Of a stretch of 64,000 nucleotides of DNA, positions 24,502 to 36,357 are shown in pieces. Under the pieces are notes generated by a model that saw nothing but the letters and a program-made list of their open reading frames with translations, was not told where the DNA came from and did no database searches. How positions within the stretch are numbered: position 1 is the first letter of the stretch; each line of letters begins with the position of its first letter. The stretch lies in the NCBI RefSeq assembly GCF_040712315.1, contig NC_134013.1, forward strand, positions 8,591,001 through 8,655,000, given 5' to 3'. The position numbers and the translations under genes are program-made. The stretch is from Castanea sativa (lineage: Eukaryota > Streptophyta > Magnoliopsida > Fagales > Fagaceae).

Positions 24502-25124
24502 CACTGGCGGTTCTACTTCCGCGTGAGGGTGGTCCTAGGACCACCCTCACTTGTCAAGAAAATATGCAAAAAAAAATTTATATAAAAGTTTATGTTTAAA
24601 TTAATATGTTCTGGGACCACCTTTACTTGAAAATATTGTATATATATATTTTAAAAATATATATTATTTACTAAATTAACATATTTTGACCAATCTAATA
24701 AAATTATTGAACACTTTTACTTGAGACTCATAAGAATTTGAGTTCAATAAATATAAAAGTAATTCTACATCCACAACATTTTCACAATAAATTGTATCTG
24801 GTAAGCTATTACTAATTCTAATTTGGGTTCAATATTAATATGTTTTACCCACCAATAACAGACTAACAACTTATTGCATAAAATTTGTTATGAAATTATT
24901 GTGATCACTTTATTATTCTCATATCAACATTTTCAATTTGTACTTTAGCTTTTATTAGTCTATTTTTTTTTCTTATTCTCTTTGTTAATACAAAAAATTG
25001 TAATATTTCATATATTTGCGTGTTTTTTTGTGATATTAATATATTCAAATTATCTTTTTATTAAATTTGAAATAATTTAAGTTTTTTAGTGATTATCTTA
25101 AAAATAATTTCTAGAGCCGCACTG
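24502..25124. mobile_element. hAT-like non-autonomous element inside the TM9SF pseudogene
   Basis: The ends CACTGGCGGTTCTA and TAGAGCCGCACTG are imperfect inverted repeats. The flanking 8-bp repeats ATTCCTTA (24494-24501) and ATTCTTTA (25125-25132) differ at one base. An 8-bp duplication fits hAT. The interior is AT-rich and non-coding, apart from a subterminal perfect 28-bp palindrome at 24523-24550. Confidence 0.72.
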
Positions 25125-25355
25125 ATTCTTTACGTTGTAACTGTAGTTACAAGCAGGACATTGTAATGACATATATTCAGCTAAATCTAATGATGATTAA
25201 ATCAACTTCCACTGCGGGAATTCTTTTGGAGATGTAATGGTAGAAGCTACAGGGGTTATATGTCCATGTCATATTCATGGTAATGCATGTAGATGTCCTC
25301 AGTACTCGTCCCTACTTGGGGCCATTCTGGGTGGTGGAACTCAACAATTCATTAT

Positions 25356-26470
25356 GTAAGCCGTATCTGCCACATGCTTGCTAATTCAATTTTGTTTTCC
25401 CAATTCTGAATTCTCGCGTCTCTTGAGTCTTGACAAGACTTTATTGCCTTAATCCATTCTTTTGTTGAGAGATTATAGCAATTTCAGGTTTTTTGGTCTG
25501 ATTTTATTATGAAAGACAGTCTTTTGCGTAAGCTATCTTCAACATTCAGCAAATTATTATTAAAAAAAAAAAAAAAAAAAGCTATCTTAAACTTGCTTAC
25601 ACTTGGCTCCCTCAGTTAGACTACTCACAGGCATACTAAAGTTACTTCAATACATTTATAAACTGACATGACTATAGATGTAATTAGTATTATTCCAATA
25701 CATAATAAAATTTTCTTTTTGGAGATTCAAATAAAGGTCTTTATTACTATTTTGTAATGTACACATCGCTTTTGTAGTATCCCAAGTATTACTTAAGAAA
25801 AAATGTCATGAATCTCTGAAGAAGTTGTAGTTTCATAATAAACGAGTGCAGATTGGGGTGTGATGTGCATACTGTATACAGAATACATGACTAAGTAATG
25901 ATAGTCAGATTTAGTGATAAGTTGGGAATGAACAAAAGTTTTTTCTGATTATTCGATAGTTGGGAATGTACAGAAGTTAAAAAGATGAATGATAAGTCGT
26001 TAAGGAAATATGCATGGAGTAATGACACAAGCACCATTTCCTATCAAAAAAAAAAAAAAACTTCACAGATTTCATGACATTTTTTTCTTGTTTGTTGTTC
26101 TGACAAACCTTACCAAATGCTCATCTACATTTTCATCCTCTTACGGGTGGTTTACCTAAAATGACTTCTATTAGTTGTTACTTTAGCATGCTGATGCAAA
26201 TTTGTAAGCCATTCAAGTCTTATGTTGCATATGTTTGCATAGTAGTGAACTAAGTGACTATAATAAAGAACCCTAAAAGGGGCTTCATCCATTAAACCAC
26301 TCTGCCAAAGGCAATTAAGGAGGCCGAAACAATATTTACTTTTTTTGTGCGCAAAACAATATTTATTTATTTTTTTGGGTAAGTTGCTCAAAACAATAAA
26401 TTAAGGAGGCCGAAACACAGGTTTCTATTTTAAGAAGTTGATCCATATATCAAAGCTGTAGTTCACTTTC
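25356..26470. other. AT-rich intergenic DNA
   Basis: No gene supported. A 19-bp direct repeat AATTAAGGAGGCCGAAACA occurs near 26308 and again near 26400, enclosing about 70 bp of A/T-rich DNA with no tail or terminal repeat. Confidence 0.45.
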
Positions 26471-26478
26471 CAAAGACA

Positions 26479-26484
26479 TTTATT
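26479..26484 (-). terminator. Candidate poly(A) signal of the 308-aa gene
   Basis: AATAAA on the minus strand, about 265 bp downstream of the stop codon at 26749. Position is plausible for a plant 3' UTR; not proven. Confidence 0.4.
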
Positions 26485-26748
26485 TACAGGGAAATTCGTG
26501 TCACACAAGCTTCGATGTGTATAACTTCATGAACCACATAGATGTCACCCTTCCCAATCTCAGGAACTAGCAATTGTCGGTCAAAACCACGCAATTTGAA
26601 CAAAGGAGCATTACCTACTGAAAGAACTACTTACTCAAAGCCCATAAGGAAAAATGCATGTCAAACAAACATACACATTGGAAAAAAAGATGAGGTTAGC
26701 TGCCTTTGAATATTTAGGGACTATTGTATCATAGTTCCGATAAAAGGA

Positions 26749-29700
26749 TCAAATGAGCCGTCTTTTGAAGTTACGAGTAGTTGATTGGTAAGTACGGACT
26801 AGCAATCCAACTCCTATACCAAGTCCAACGCAAATGCCAAGGCCAATCCCAACACCAACCCTTACACCAGCATTGAACCAGGATAATTCGCCATCTTCAC
26901 CATCTATGTATTCTGTCCTCCAGTACATGTTGTTGTAGTCATCTTCATTTTCTGTTTTGTAGGCTCTGTAATCTGCCACCTACAATTCAAAAAACCCAAT
27001 AATTGGGATTAAAATAGTCAAGCATACATAAGATATAAAGTACACAGCTAACAAAACAACAAAAAGCATATCAGTTCACAAGTAAGGCTAAGAAAGGTAG
27101 CAGTATTTGCTTTTAACAGTTCTAGATTAACTAAATCTCTCTTCTATGTATGCGGCAACCTAATCCAGCCAAACATGGTGACTTGTTTGATGAACCAACA
27201 ATGTAAATGGCCCAACTGGTGGTTCACATCCATTTGAGTTAGCTTACCCAAAAAAAAAAAAAACTGCCACATAAGCAAATACTAGATGGAAGAATAAACA
27301 GCAAAACAGCACCAAAGTAGGACATTCAACTTTGACAGCTACTTTTTACCGGTCATGATAAATTAGGGAGTTCATGATTCAATATTAAAGAAACTTAGCC
27401 GAAGGGATGAACATGGTGCACATACATAGCAAGTACAGGAACTATTTCATATACATCAAATTGACACAAGCATAAGCATTTAAGTGATGACAATAGTTTT
27501 TATACAACCTTTTGTCTAGGTGGCTGGACTAAAGTCCCATGATGAAAGATAATCAAGCAAAATGTAGAGGTAGAGTAATCATAGAACCATGAAAGAAAGT
27601 AAGTGGCGATTATCCATACTTTTGAACCTAACAAGTTTTTTTTTTTCCTAAGCATTATCCATATCATCATGTCAGAGTACCATTACAGAATACTCAATAT
27701 TAATTACAATAACTCCATAAAAAGATTCAACTTTTATTACAAGCACCCCATAATAATATTCAATATTAATTACAAGCACTCCATAAAAATATTCAAAGCA
27801 GACACATAATCATCTGAATAGAACAACACTTTCTTGCAGCTCCCAAAGAAAAGTATCTAAAAGATTCAAGACTGATCCAAAGGAAAAATTTGCAGAGGGT
27901 TTCATCAAAGCTAAAAGCATCCTATGGAGAAAAAAATTGAATGATTACAACAAAATGCCAAAATGCAGAAGAACCAAGGGGCTACATCTGCAAACTTATA
28001 GATCTAGATGTCAATAATAAATGAAGAAAACACAAGACATGAATAATCAAAAAGAGCCAAAACTCGGCAGCTTACTAACTCCAAGTGCACCAGTGTTCTC
28101 ATCTAGAAGGCCACATGCCACAATCAACAACAGGCAAAGAAAAGATCACGTAAATAGTGGAACCGAATTTCAGAACTCTCAGAAAACAAAGATACTGAAG
28201 CTCTTGACACAATACAAATGTAGCACCCTCATCCCCAAATGTGCAATTGTGCATACCCACTTATTCACAGAGATTAAATATTCTGAGAGAACGTAATCAA
28301 TCCATAACAGCAACTCCATAAAACTTATAACATTGATTTCTTTGATGTTGGGAGAAAATTTGAAGAGTCATCTATTACAGGAGTCTAGTGACTACTAAAA
28401 TAGTTCTCTCAAGGCGATATCAACAGCGGGATGCATGTTATAGTGACAGACAATGAAATTAAGGACAAGAATTAACTTAATAATGATATCCTGTGTGCAC
28501 GGACAGCAGGGGAGGAAAAGAACCATCTCAGTATTAAACACTGTGCTAATCCTTCATCAGTTTAGTAAGTTTGAGAAACATTCAATATACGTGACAGCCA
28601 AAAAAATATCCTGTGATTTTTTCTGGCTAATATGTAGTCTCTTTGGAAAGTACGAGTACAAATCACCTCTCTCCACTAATTCAACGTGCATTAATGTTAA
28701 AAACTCGTCAGACAAAATTTTTGTATCAGTCAAGGATATCTGAGCAGGAGTAAATTTACTGGCTCAGTTGAAGCTGATTAAGGAACTAAATAGAAAAATC
28801 ATAAAGAGCCCATCTAAGCTCAAGCACTTATAATGTAGTTGCCACTTGCCAATATGGCCTCCGGAAGAAATCGCCCAAAAATATTGGAGTGGGCCCCACA
28901 TATACGGACCATCCTCCACGTGGCATTTAGATGAGGCTCGTGCACATCAGACTATGACAGAAGATGGGTATTGAAAACAATGCAACAGAAAACAAAAAGG
29001 ATGAATGCCTATCCTTTATAACTTATGTGCCCTGCCCATACCCCCTCAAATGACACTTCTAGGATAAGATTCACTTCACCGGCCCAGACATCCAAAACTT
29101 GGAACTTTTTGTAACGGGAAACATGTTTCGACACAGGAAGCATATAGCTAGCCATAACAGAAAGGTAAACAAACATGATTCTCTACTGCACTGTTGTTTT
29201 GGATCACAGAACTCTTCCAATGGAGGGGTTGTTCAGTACCCTTAAAAAATGCAAATTATTGTACTGTACTAAAGCACTAGATTAATGCCAATAAATTAAA
29301 ACCAGAGAAACAAAGAGAACATCACAAAATTTGAATTCTAATGTAAAACATTATCTAGTAGAATACCTGTAGATCATCAGCAGACACATTTTTCTGGGAT
29401 TCAGCTGTATCATACTCCGGAATTGCATCCAAAGTGCCCTTCCGATTGTACTTTTTTCGAAAACTAAGCTGTAAGGTCTTGGTCAAGATGATCGGGGTTC
29501 CAGAGAAGGAGCCTGCAACATAAACCTCGATTGTTGGTGTAGGGAATTCGGGGCCATCAAGATGTTTCCCCTTTAAGAATCCAGTGCCTGCGTTGATCAC
29601 TGATTCACAATTCATGCTCCATCGCTTGGTACTGTTTTTCGATTCCCCAGTGAAACCATTGCTATTAGACATCTCCAAAACCCCAGAGAGAATTAGATCA

Positions 29701-30062
29701 TCTTTATCAAAAACCTCGAATTTTATACTCCTTGTCAATTTTACACTATCTGTGCTCACAAATGTGGCTTCATCCGATTTCTTATCTACCCGATCCCTTC
29801 TAAGAAGGGAAGAGGCTCCATCAGAATAACTGCAACTTCTTGCACCATTTACTTTCAAAAGGGTGTCAGGGCTTGAAGGAATATGATTCAGAGTAAGAAA
29901 CTCAGGAGTTGAATCATCGACACGAAAATTGCTGATCCTCACATAGAAGACTCTCAAATCAAACCATGGTGATAATAGTTTTGTGTAGGGTTGGTACCTA
30001 ATAATCTGAAGGCTGTGATTGGCTGCTTCACCATTGCCCAATGTCTCACAAGGATCCTCCAT
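26749..30062 (-). CDS. Membrane-anchored protein of the At1g01500-type family, two exons
   Basis: Exon 1 is 30062-29367 (696 nt) and exon 2 is 26979-26749 (231 nt). The 2387-bp intron is GT-AG (CTACAG|GTATTC ... TTGTAG|GTGGC) and joins in phase 0, giving 308 aa. The N-terminal part carries the family-typical run YQPYTKLLSPWFDLRVFYVR and later ATFVSTDSVKLTRSIKFEVFDKDD. The C-terminus has an acidic stretch, then WFNAGVRVGVGIGLGICVGL and more Gly/Val, a likely single membrane segment, ending in a basic tail (RTYQSTTRNFKRRL). That topology suggests a tail-anchored or C-terminally anchored protein facing the cytosol. Public annotations call this family 'erythronate-4-phosphate dehydrogenase family', but no NAD-binding fold or catalytic residues are visible, so I treat that name as unreliable. 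Function unknown. The intron holds segmental duplication copy 2. Confidence 0.9.
27264..28480. repeat. Segmental duplication, copy 2 (intronic)
   Basis: Colinear counterpart of 19156-20390, in the same orientation on the + strand. It is carried inside the intron of the 308-aa gene. Small indels and many scattered substitutions show that the duplication is old. Confidence 0.85.
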
Positions 30063-31080
30063 AATTCAGAAGCTCAATCCTCACTAATTCGACATTGGAG
30101 GCAACATGTGAGTTGGAATCAGATTGCCAGCAACAACCTATTTTAACCCAAAGAAAAACATATTTAAATAATAACATACAATAATTCAGCTTTTTTATCC
30201 TAGCTTTTGGGTAAGTTTAGAAACATAAAAATAGGGAGAAAACAAAAAAAAACAAGAATAAGAAAAAAAAAAAAAAAACTTAGAATCCAGATGTTAGTCA
30301 ATATCTTATATCTATATAAACAGAAAAAAAGCTAAATAAAGGTTCACAAGCCAATTATTATAAGTATGACTAAAAAATAAAACCAAAATTTTAGGAACAG
30401 AAACCCTTGATCTATGGAAAAAAATGAAGACCAAATCACAACTGAAAGATGATGCTGGTTGACCAGGAAACCAAAAAAATAGTGTATGTATGCTCTAATA
30501 TGTGTGAAATACAAATTTCACTTTCAGAGAGTTAAACTTCATGCTTTTCCTCAAATTCCACCCTCAAAATAAAGTTCAAGATGGATCATTTAATCTTAAG
30601 AAGAATGAAAAAAAAAGAAATGCAGAATTTATCATTGCAGGAATATATCACAGAACAAGAAATTAAACGATTTGGATTTGTAAACAAAAAAAAAAAGTGT
30701 ACCCACCAGCAACCCCATGGATTTATAGCCAAGCCAACAGAAATTTCACTTCTATATCTTCATTATCATAAACTAAAGATTGAACAACCTATCAACTCTC
30801 CGAAGAAAAAACAGATAAAGAGAAACGATGAATATATATTTCAAAAAAACAAAAAGAGAAGCCAGATTCATATCCCAACAAAACTGCCGGCTATTAGAAA
30901 AAACCACACGCGTCACAACACCCCGCCAGATCTCTCTCTCTCTCTCTCTTTCTCTCTCTAGAATGATACAGAACCACAAACAAATTAATTGTAATTTTTT
31001 TTTCCTCAATCAGAATATACTTACCATGAAAAAAAAGAAAAAAACTTTGATCGACAATCTCAAATTGAGTTATACAATAT
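30063..31080 (-). promoter_or_regulatory. 5' leader and promoter region of the 308-aa gene
   Basis: On the minus strand a CTAGAGAGAGAAAGAGAGAG tract (the CT run at about 30931-30960 on the + strand) is typical of plant 5' UTRs. A possible 5' UTR acceptor (TTAAAATAG) lies near 30139. The open frames here (30581-30961, 30828-31082) are low-complexity by-products. No TATA box was fixed. Confidence 0.4.
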
Positions 31081-32590
31081 GATTGATGACACCCATATAT
31101 TTCTTATGCCGACTTCTAAAAGGTAAAAATCGCTTTCAGTCCACCAAAGGTTGTTGTTGTATAGCTTTCGATTTTCCCAAATGCGCAAAACTCGTGGCCA
31201 CCGATCTATGATACCAAAATACTAATACTAGGACGACTCTCGGTCTTCAATAATCAAGTTGTCAACCGCTTATATATTTTTATTTTTTCGTGGGTCAGAT
31301 GTTTCGACGAAGTTACAGAATATAAGTTGTAGCTCTGTACTAGATTAAGACTAGCTAGGCCTAGTTGTAGGAGTTATCTGATTATGACCAAGATAGATAT
31401 ATATATATATATATATAAAGTGTGACACATAAAAATAAAAATAAAGTGTGAAATTGCGTGATGGGATGGGAGAATTTTTGTAATTCATATCACAATCACG
31501 ATCCGTTGGTGTAAAATGATAAATTTTTATCATAATTTGTCATGTATTAAAACTATGAGTAGAAGAAGTTTTGACAAAAATTATGCAATTTTATGTAGTC
31601 TAAACATTACTTTTTAAGATAATTATTAAGTATTTTTAAAATATCATAAATATATATTCATTTCTTCACGTATCTATAAAACCTATTAATTAAACTTACT
31701 ATAAAACCCACAATTTATATAAAATAAATAAATACTATAAATGTGTGCTTTTAAAATATTTAATAATTTTCCTACCTTTCATATCATAGGAACTAGGAAG
31801 GTTCTGGTTTATTTTTATTTTTTAATTTTTGGTTGTAAATAGAATTGTACCTTTGGTCACGAGGGTATATTATCTTAGAAGGAAATGGGCGAATCTGACC
31901 CGCTTATTCCGATCTTATCGGATTAGGACTAGGAGGCAAGAATTTGCTTTCACTAGGGAGGCTGGTCCCTTTTTGATTTTGAAAGGGATGTGAAAAGCTT
32001 AGAGACTACATAACGGCCCTAACCTTAACCACGTGCCTCCTCAGCCGTTGTTTGTCTTAGTTGCATTCTCATTAACAATTGTAAATGGAAATTTAACATA
32101 AATGCACAAAAAGAGCTCAACAACTAAATTTGTAAAATTTTACCATATTCAATTTTTTTTACAATTGTGCTACAGTGTAATCTTAAATGTAAGATGACAC
32201 TGTTGCACTTTAGTAAAAATATAATATATTTTAATTGATAAAGTGGAAGTGAGATAGGAAAAGAAAAAAAGAGAGTTATATTGGAATATATTATATTATT
32301 TTAGTGGGTAATATATATTATTTTAATGAGTAGAATAAGAAAATAAAAGTTAGGATGTTGGGTATATTGTAAAATAGTATGGTATAATTGATAAAGTAGC
32401 TTTTTGGGATGATAAAATAGAATATGATGACATTTTCCATTATGAATACTCTAACATACAAGTATTTTCAAAGATTACAAGTGGGAGATAAGCCTATTGG
32501 ACTAGGATTTAAAAAATTAAAATTTATAGGAGTAAATCTGTAAAATTCTAGGATCAACTGTATATTTTTTGTGTGGAAGAATTACACTTT
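31081..32590. other. AT-rich intergenic DNA
   Basis: Contains a (TA)n microsatellite near 31395-31418. No gene or mobile element was delimited. Confidence 0.45.
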
Positions 32591-32790
32591 ATCCCTTAAA
32601 TTATCCTCATTTTTTATACTTATTTCATAATATATGAGAATGCATACTTATTCTCTTAAACTATATCTTTTTTACACTTATTCCATAAATTATGAGAATG
32701 TAAACTTTACCCTCTTAAACTATATAATTTTTATACTTATCTCATATATTATAAGAATGCATACTTACTTTTCTAAACTATTACCTATTA
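32590..32790. repeat. Three tandem copies of a 58-59-bp unit
   Basis: Units beginning TATACTTATTTCATAA, TACACTTATTCCATAA and TATACTTATCTCATAT start at about 32615, 32673 and 32732. Each contains GAGAATG or AAGAATG and a TTAAACTAT-like end. The open frame over them is not a gene. Confidence 0.8.
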
Positions 32791-32879
32791 GATGGGGGTG
32801 CAAAGTGTTACACAAGTAGTAGTTTAAGGGATAAGTGTGCACTTTCATAGTTTAGAAGGGTAAATGTAAAAGGTATATA

Positions 32880-33800
32880 ATTTTTTTTTTTTTTTTGAGA
32901 AAGTAAAAGGTGTATAATTTGGGGGGACATTCCTTACAATTTTATAAAATTATGAATATATCATAATATGTTGTTCATAAATTTCCTTCGAGAATGACCA
33001 CATTTTATTTGTTCTTTCATGGGAGAGATTTTCTCCTTAATTTATGTTATAGGTTTGAAATTCAAACGGTGGCGAGAATTCTAGCTCATTAGATGGCATC
33101 TCATGATCTTAGTGATGGTCTCTAAGTTCAAACTCACATTTTTACATTTTAAACAACATTACACACTTTTTCACACACTTTTTCACCCACACGTATTTAA
33201 AAAAACTACAAAAACTCCATCTCAAACTACAAAAATTTTGATTTCAAATTACTTTACCAAACACTCCTTTAATATTGAGATTCTCGATGCCAAATTGAGG
33301 CTTAAATGTTTTCCTTATTTTGGATGTCACTCTTGAAAAACTATGTTACTTCTCATTTGAAGTATGCTCAAGATAGTCGAGCATGCATGTCATATTGTCA
33401 TTATAAATGGCTGAACTATTTAGTTCATGAGGATCGAGCTGCTAGCTAAATTAGATCAAGCTATTTTAGGGTAATTACAAATTTACAATTATAGGTAACA
33501 ACTAGCGTAGTTGCCATATTTGGAGAGTTTACAAAAGAGAGGAGTTGGGGGGGGGGGGGGGAACCATTCTTCTCTCTTCTTTTCCATTTTCCTATTTTTA
33601 AACAGTATTCGAATTCAGTCTCTCTAGTAGCTCTGGGCCTCATTCCAAAAAGCCATTCTCATGCCTTTCATTTACTCTAAACAGTTTATCCAAACAAACT
33701 GTATCTATCAAGAATGTTAGCGTATGGGACCATTGTTGTTAACATACATTGATTATTGAATTACATAAAATAAAATAATTAAAAAGAAAAAAAAAGCTTT
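32880..33800. other. AT-rich intergenic DNA
   Basis: A T run at 32881-32896 and a run of 14 or so G at about 33547-33560 are present. No gene was supported. Confidence 0.45.
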
Positions 33801-34617
33801 TACAGAACCAATAAAATCTCACAATATTTTTATAATACATTGAGATGTCATGTCAAGTTATCATAATTCAAACTAAAGTAAAATAAACTATATTAGGACT
33901 CACCACAGTATAAAATAAGAGTGTTACCAAGATGTTATGAGAATATGTTATGCCCTTAAACTTTCTCACCAAAAAAATGATGATTTGCTTTGAAGTTGCC
34001 CAATAAATTGGAGGAAGACTAGGTAGTAGGTACTTTAAGAGTGGGAAGCTATGGCTTCTCTAGCTCACACACCAAATAATGAGGAAAAAGATAGAGGAAA
34101 GAAAAAATGGATTATAATGAGTTGGTCAACCTAAAAATTAAAGAGGAGGGTTCCAATCCTAATTTACGAAACACCAGTATTGATTTATTTGATTAATGGA
34201 CTTACAGATTCAATAAAATCTCACAATATTTTTATAATACATTAAAATGTCAGACTGTCAGGTTACCATATGTCAAAGTAAAATAAGATAAACTATATTA
34301 GGACTCACCTGAGTTTAAAACAAGAGTGATACCAAGAAGTTATGAGAATTTGTAATGCCCCTAAACTTTCTGCCAAAAAAATGCTAATCTGTTTTGAAGT
34401 TGCCCAATAATTTGGAGGAAGACTAGGTGGTAGGTACTGTAAGAGTGGGAAGGGTTTCTCTAGCTCACACACCAGATAACGAGGAAAAAAAATAGAGAAA
34501 AGAAAAATATTGATTTATAATGAGTTGGTCAACCTAAAAATACCTAAAAATTAAAAAGGAGGATTCCAATCTTAATTTACAAAACACCAGAATTGATTTA
34601 TTTGATTAATGGACTTC
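33801..34617. repeat. About 402-bp direct tandem duplication
   Basis: Unit 1 starts TACAGAACCAATAAAATCTC at 33801 and unit 2 starts TACAGATTCAATAAAATCTC at 34203. Both run through TTGAAGTTGCCCAATAA, AGGAAGACTAGGT and CTCTAGCTCACACACCA to TGATTTATTTGATTAATGG. They differ by many substitutions and small indels. No coding capacity. Confidence 0.9.
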
Positions 34618-34644
34618 TACAAAAAATTCTCCTTAGAATATAAG

Positions 34645-35396
34645 TGTAAGTGCACAATTGCACCTGGACCCAAGAACAGTTATGGGCTCAGGCCCAATGA
34701 GCCTTAAACAATACGAATTTGTAGAGTGAGGGCTTTAAACCTAGGTTAGAAGTGTGTGGGGATTAAATGACAAACTAAAGATTGCCAGTACCTGGAAACA
34801 ACAAGGAATAATGTAAATAGGCCTCCTCGGATGTAAGCCGAGAGTTGTTCTTATATTATATCTCTCTCTTTGTCTTTTTTATTTTTTAGGTTACAAAAAG
34901 TTCCGTCCCCTTTCTGTTCTAGGTTTCTTTCTTAAATACTCCTCTTTTTAATACCTTATACACGTGTTGTCCCAACTCCTCCCTTAGCCTAGATATTTCT
35001 TTTCTTAGTGCCTTTGAACAGTAACTAGAAGTTTCCCTTCCACTGTTCAAGTGTCACTTCCCCATTAATGCGGCCAGGGTGGTAGGTGCAGGATCTTTAA
35101 TGTGGAGGTAGCAGCCTTTACCTTTGACATTTTTCCCACATCAGTGCTTCTAGGACATTCAAGGGTTCACCTCCTTTAACCATTGGTCTTGACCGTGTCA
35201 TTCCCTATCCTTTACCATGAAGTCCCGGGTTCTCTGGTGTCAGTACGAGGGAAAAAACATCCTCGGCTGGATCTTCGGATCCTCGGCTTATGGGCCGACC
35301 CGTAATACTAACAGGCCCTAAACCCAAGAGCAGGTCGGCCTTCCTTAGCATGACCCATCGGCCCATATTCCCATCAAGGTATCTTTACTCCCCACA
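34645..35396 (-). mobile_element. Solo LTR, family L1 (Ty3/gypsy, minus orientation)
   Basis: 752 bp, TGTAAG...CCCACA, flanked by a perfect 5-bp duplication ATAAG (34640-34644 and 35397-35401). It is clearly the same family as the 748-bp LTR at 57942-58689, which ends a Ty3/gypsy element on the minus strand, hence the orientation given. No internal sequence is attached, so it is the product of LTR-LTR recombination. Confidence 0.92.
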
Positions 35397-35401
35397 ATAA
35401 G

Positions 35402-36350
35402 TGACCTTAAATAATTATTAATAAGGGGTCTAAGAGGAAAAATGTTCAAATTGTTAGATTAGTAATATATTGTAATTATCTCTTAAAAAAAAGGCATTGC
35501 ATTCAATACACTAATTGTGATCCCTTTTCCAAAAAATTAAATCAAAATGTTTCATTTTGCTCTTATCTCAAACACATTATCCTCCCCTTGCCCAACTGAA
35601 TTGTTTTCATTTTCACCTTTAATCTTGATTCCTATAGTTTTCAATTTCACCCTTACACCATCATGACAAATTGACAGTGATTCTCAGTGATGTTTTCATG
35701 GTATATGTTGATGTTTGAACGCATAAGAGATACTGTAAAAGTCAGACAGCACATAAGATAAAAACTACTGTCTTCACATCACATGCGAAGATGCTAGAGT
35801 ATTAATTATTTTGAAATTGTTCACTGCATGATTGAAACCCCGGCAAGAGTCACATTTCCAACGCGATTAATAACCTTGGATCCTTCCTCAAAAAAAAAAA
35901 AAAAAAAAAAACCTTGGATACGGAAAGGGATACGCTAGTCGCCTCACTAGACTTTATCAGTGTTCGTATGGCAACAATACAAGAGGTTATTTGTTTTTAC
36001 CTAATTAAAGGTAAGAGAAAAGATATAATTGTTGGTAGTTTTTATGTTTAATTGTGTGATAAAGTATAGTAAAGCTAGAATCTAACTTTATATATATATA
36101 TACGCCAGGGAACGTGCGTAGTTTTATACACATTATGAACCAATACAATGCACACATATTTTGCATATAACACTCAAGATCAATATATAAAATCATTTAG
36201 CAAAAAAAAAAAATATATATATATATATACACACACAAAAATCAAATACCACTCCGTGAATATTAAGTGGTAATTTAATATTAGATTACCCATAAAAATA
36301 TATCATATTAACTATATTATATCTACTTGTTAATTTATTTTTATCTAAAT
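35402..36350. other. AT-rich intergenic DNA
   Basis: No gene seen. A poly(A) run (35890-35910) is bracketed by AACCTTGGAT on both sides, like the tail of a severely 5'-truncated retrosequence. TA and CA microsatellites lie at about 36085-36230. Confidence 0.45.
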
Positions 36351-36357
36351 AAGTTGT

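Larger units (their letters stand above)
22283..25355 (+). pseudogene. TM9SF/EMP70 (nonaspanin) pseudogene
   Basis: Three recognisable exons of an endomembrane multispanning protein. Exon A (22283-22326) encodes EAYSYFDLPFCPPG, matching the luminal YxYxDLPFC signature of TM9SF proteins, then GTAAGA. Exon B runs from about 23896 (acceptor GTATAG, which keeps frame with exon A) into a luminal domain with DRKISFKELLAGD and NLTREEVAKFRNAIG, then a membrane segment near 24401-24460. Exon C (about 25225-25355) encodes GDVMVEATG through SSLLGAILGGGTQQF, then GTAAG. Defects: an in-frame TAG at 24105-24107, a hAT-like insertion at 24502-25124, in or immediately after the readable part of exon B, and no trace of the remaining eight transmembrane segments downstream. 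Intact family members are about 600 aa and act in Golgi/endosome sorting. The fragment could still be transcribed, but cannot make a full protein. Confidence 0.85.

Noticed and set aside
30581..31082. Frames of 126 and 84 codons on the + strand
   Set aside because: Lys-rich, Ser/Leu-repeat translation of A-rich and (CT)n sequence in the leader of the opposite-strand gene.
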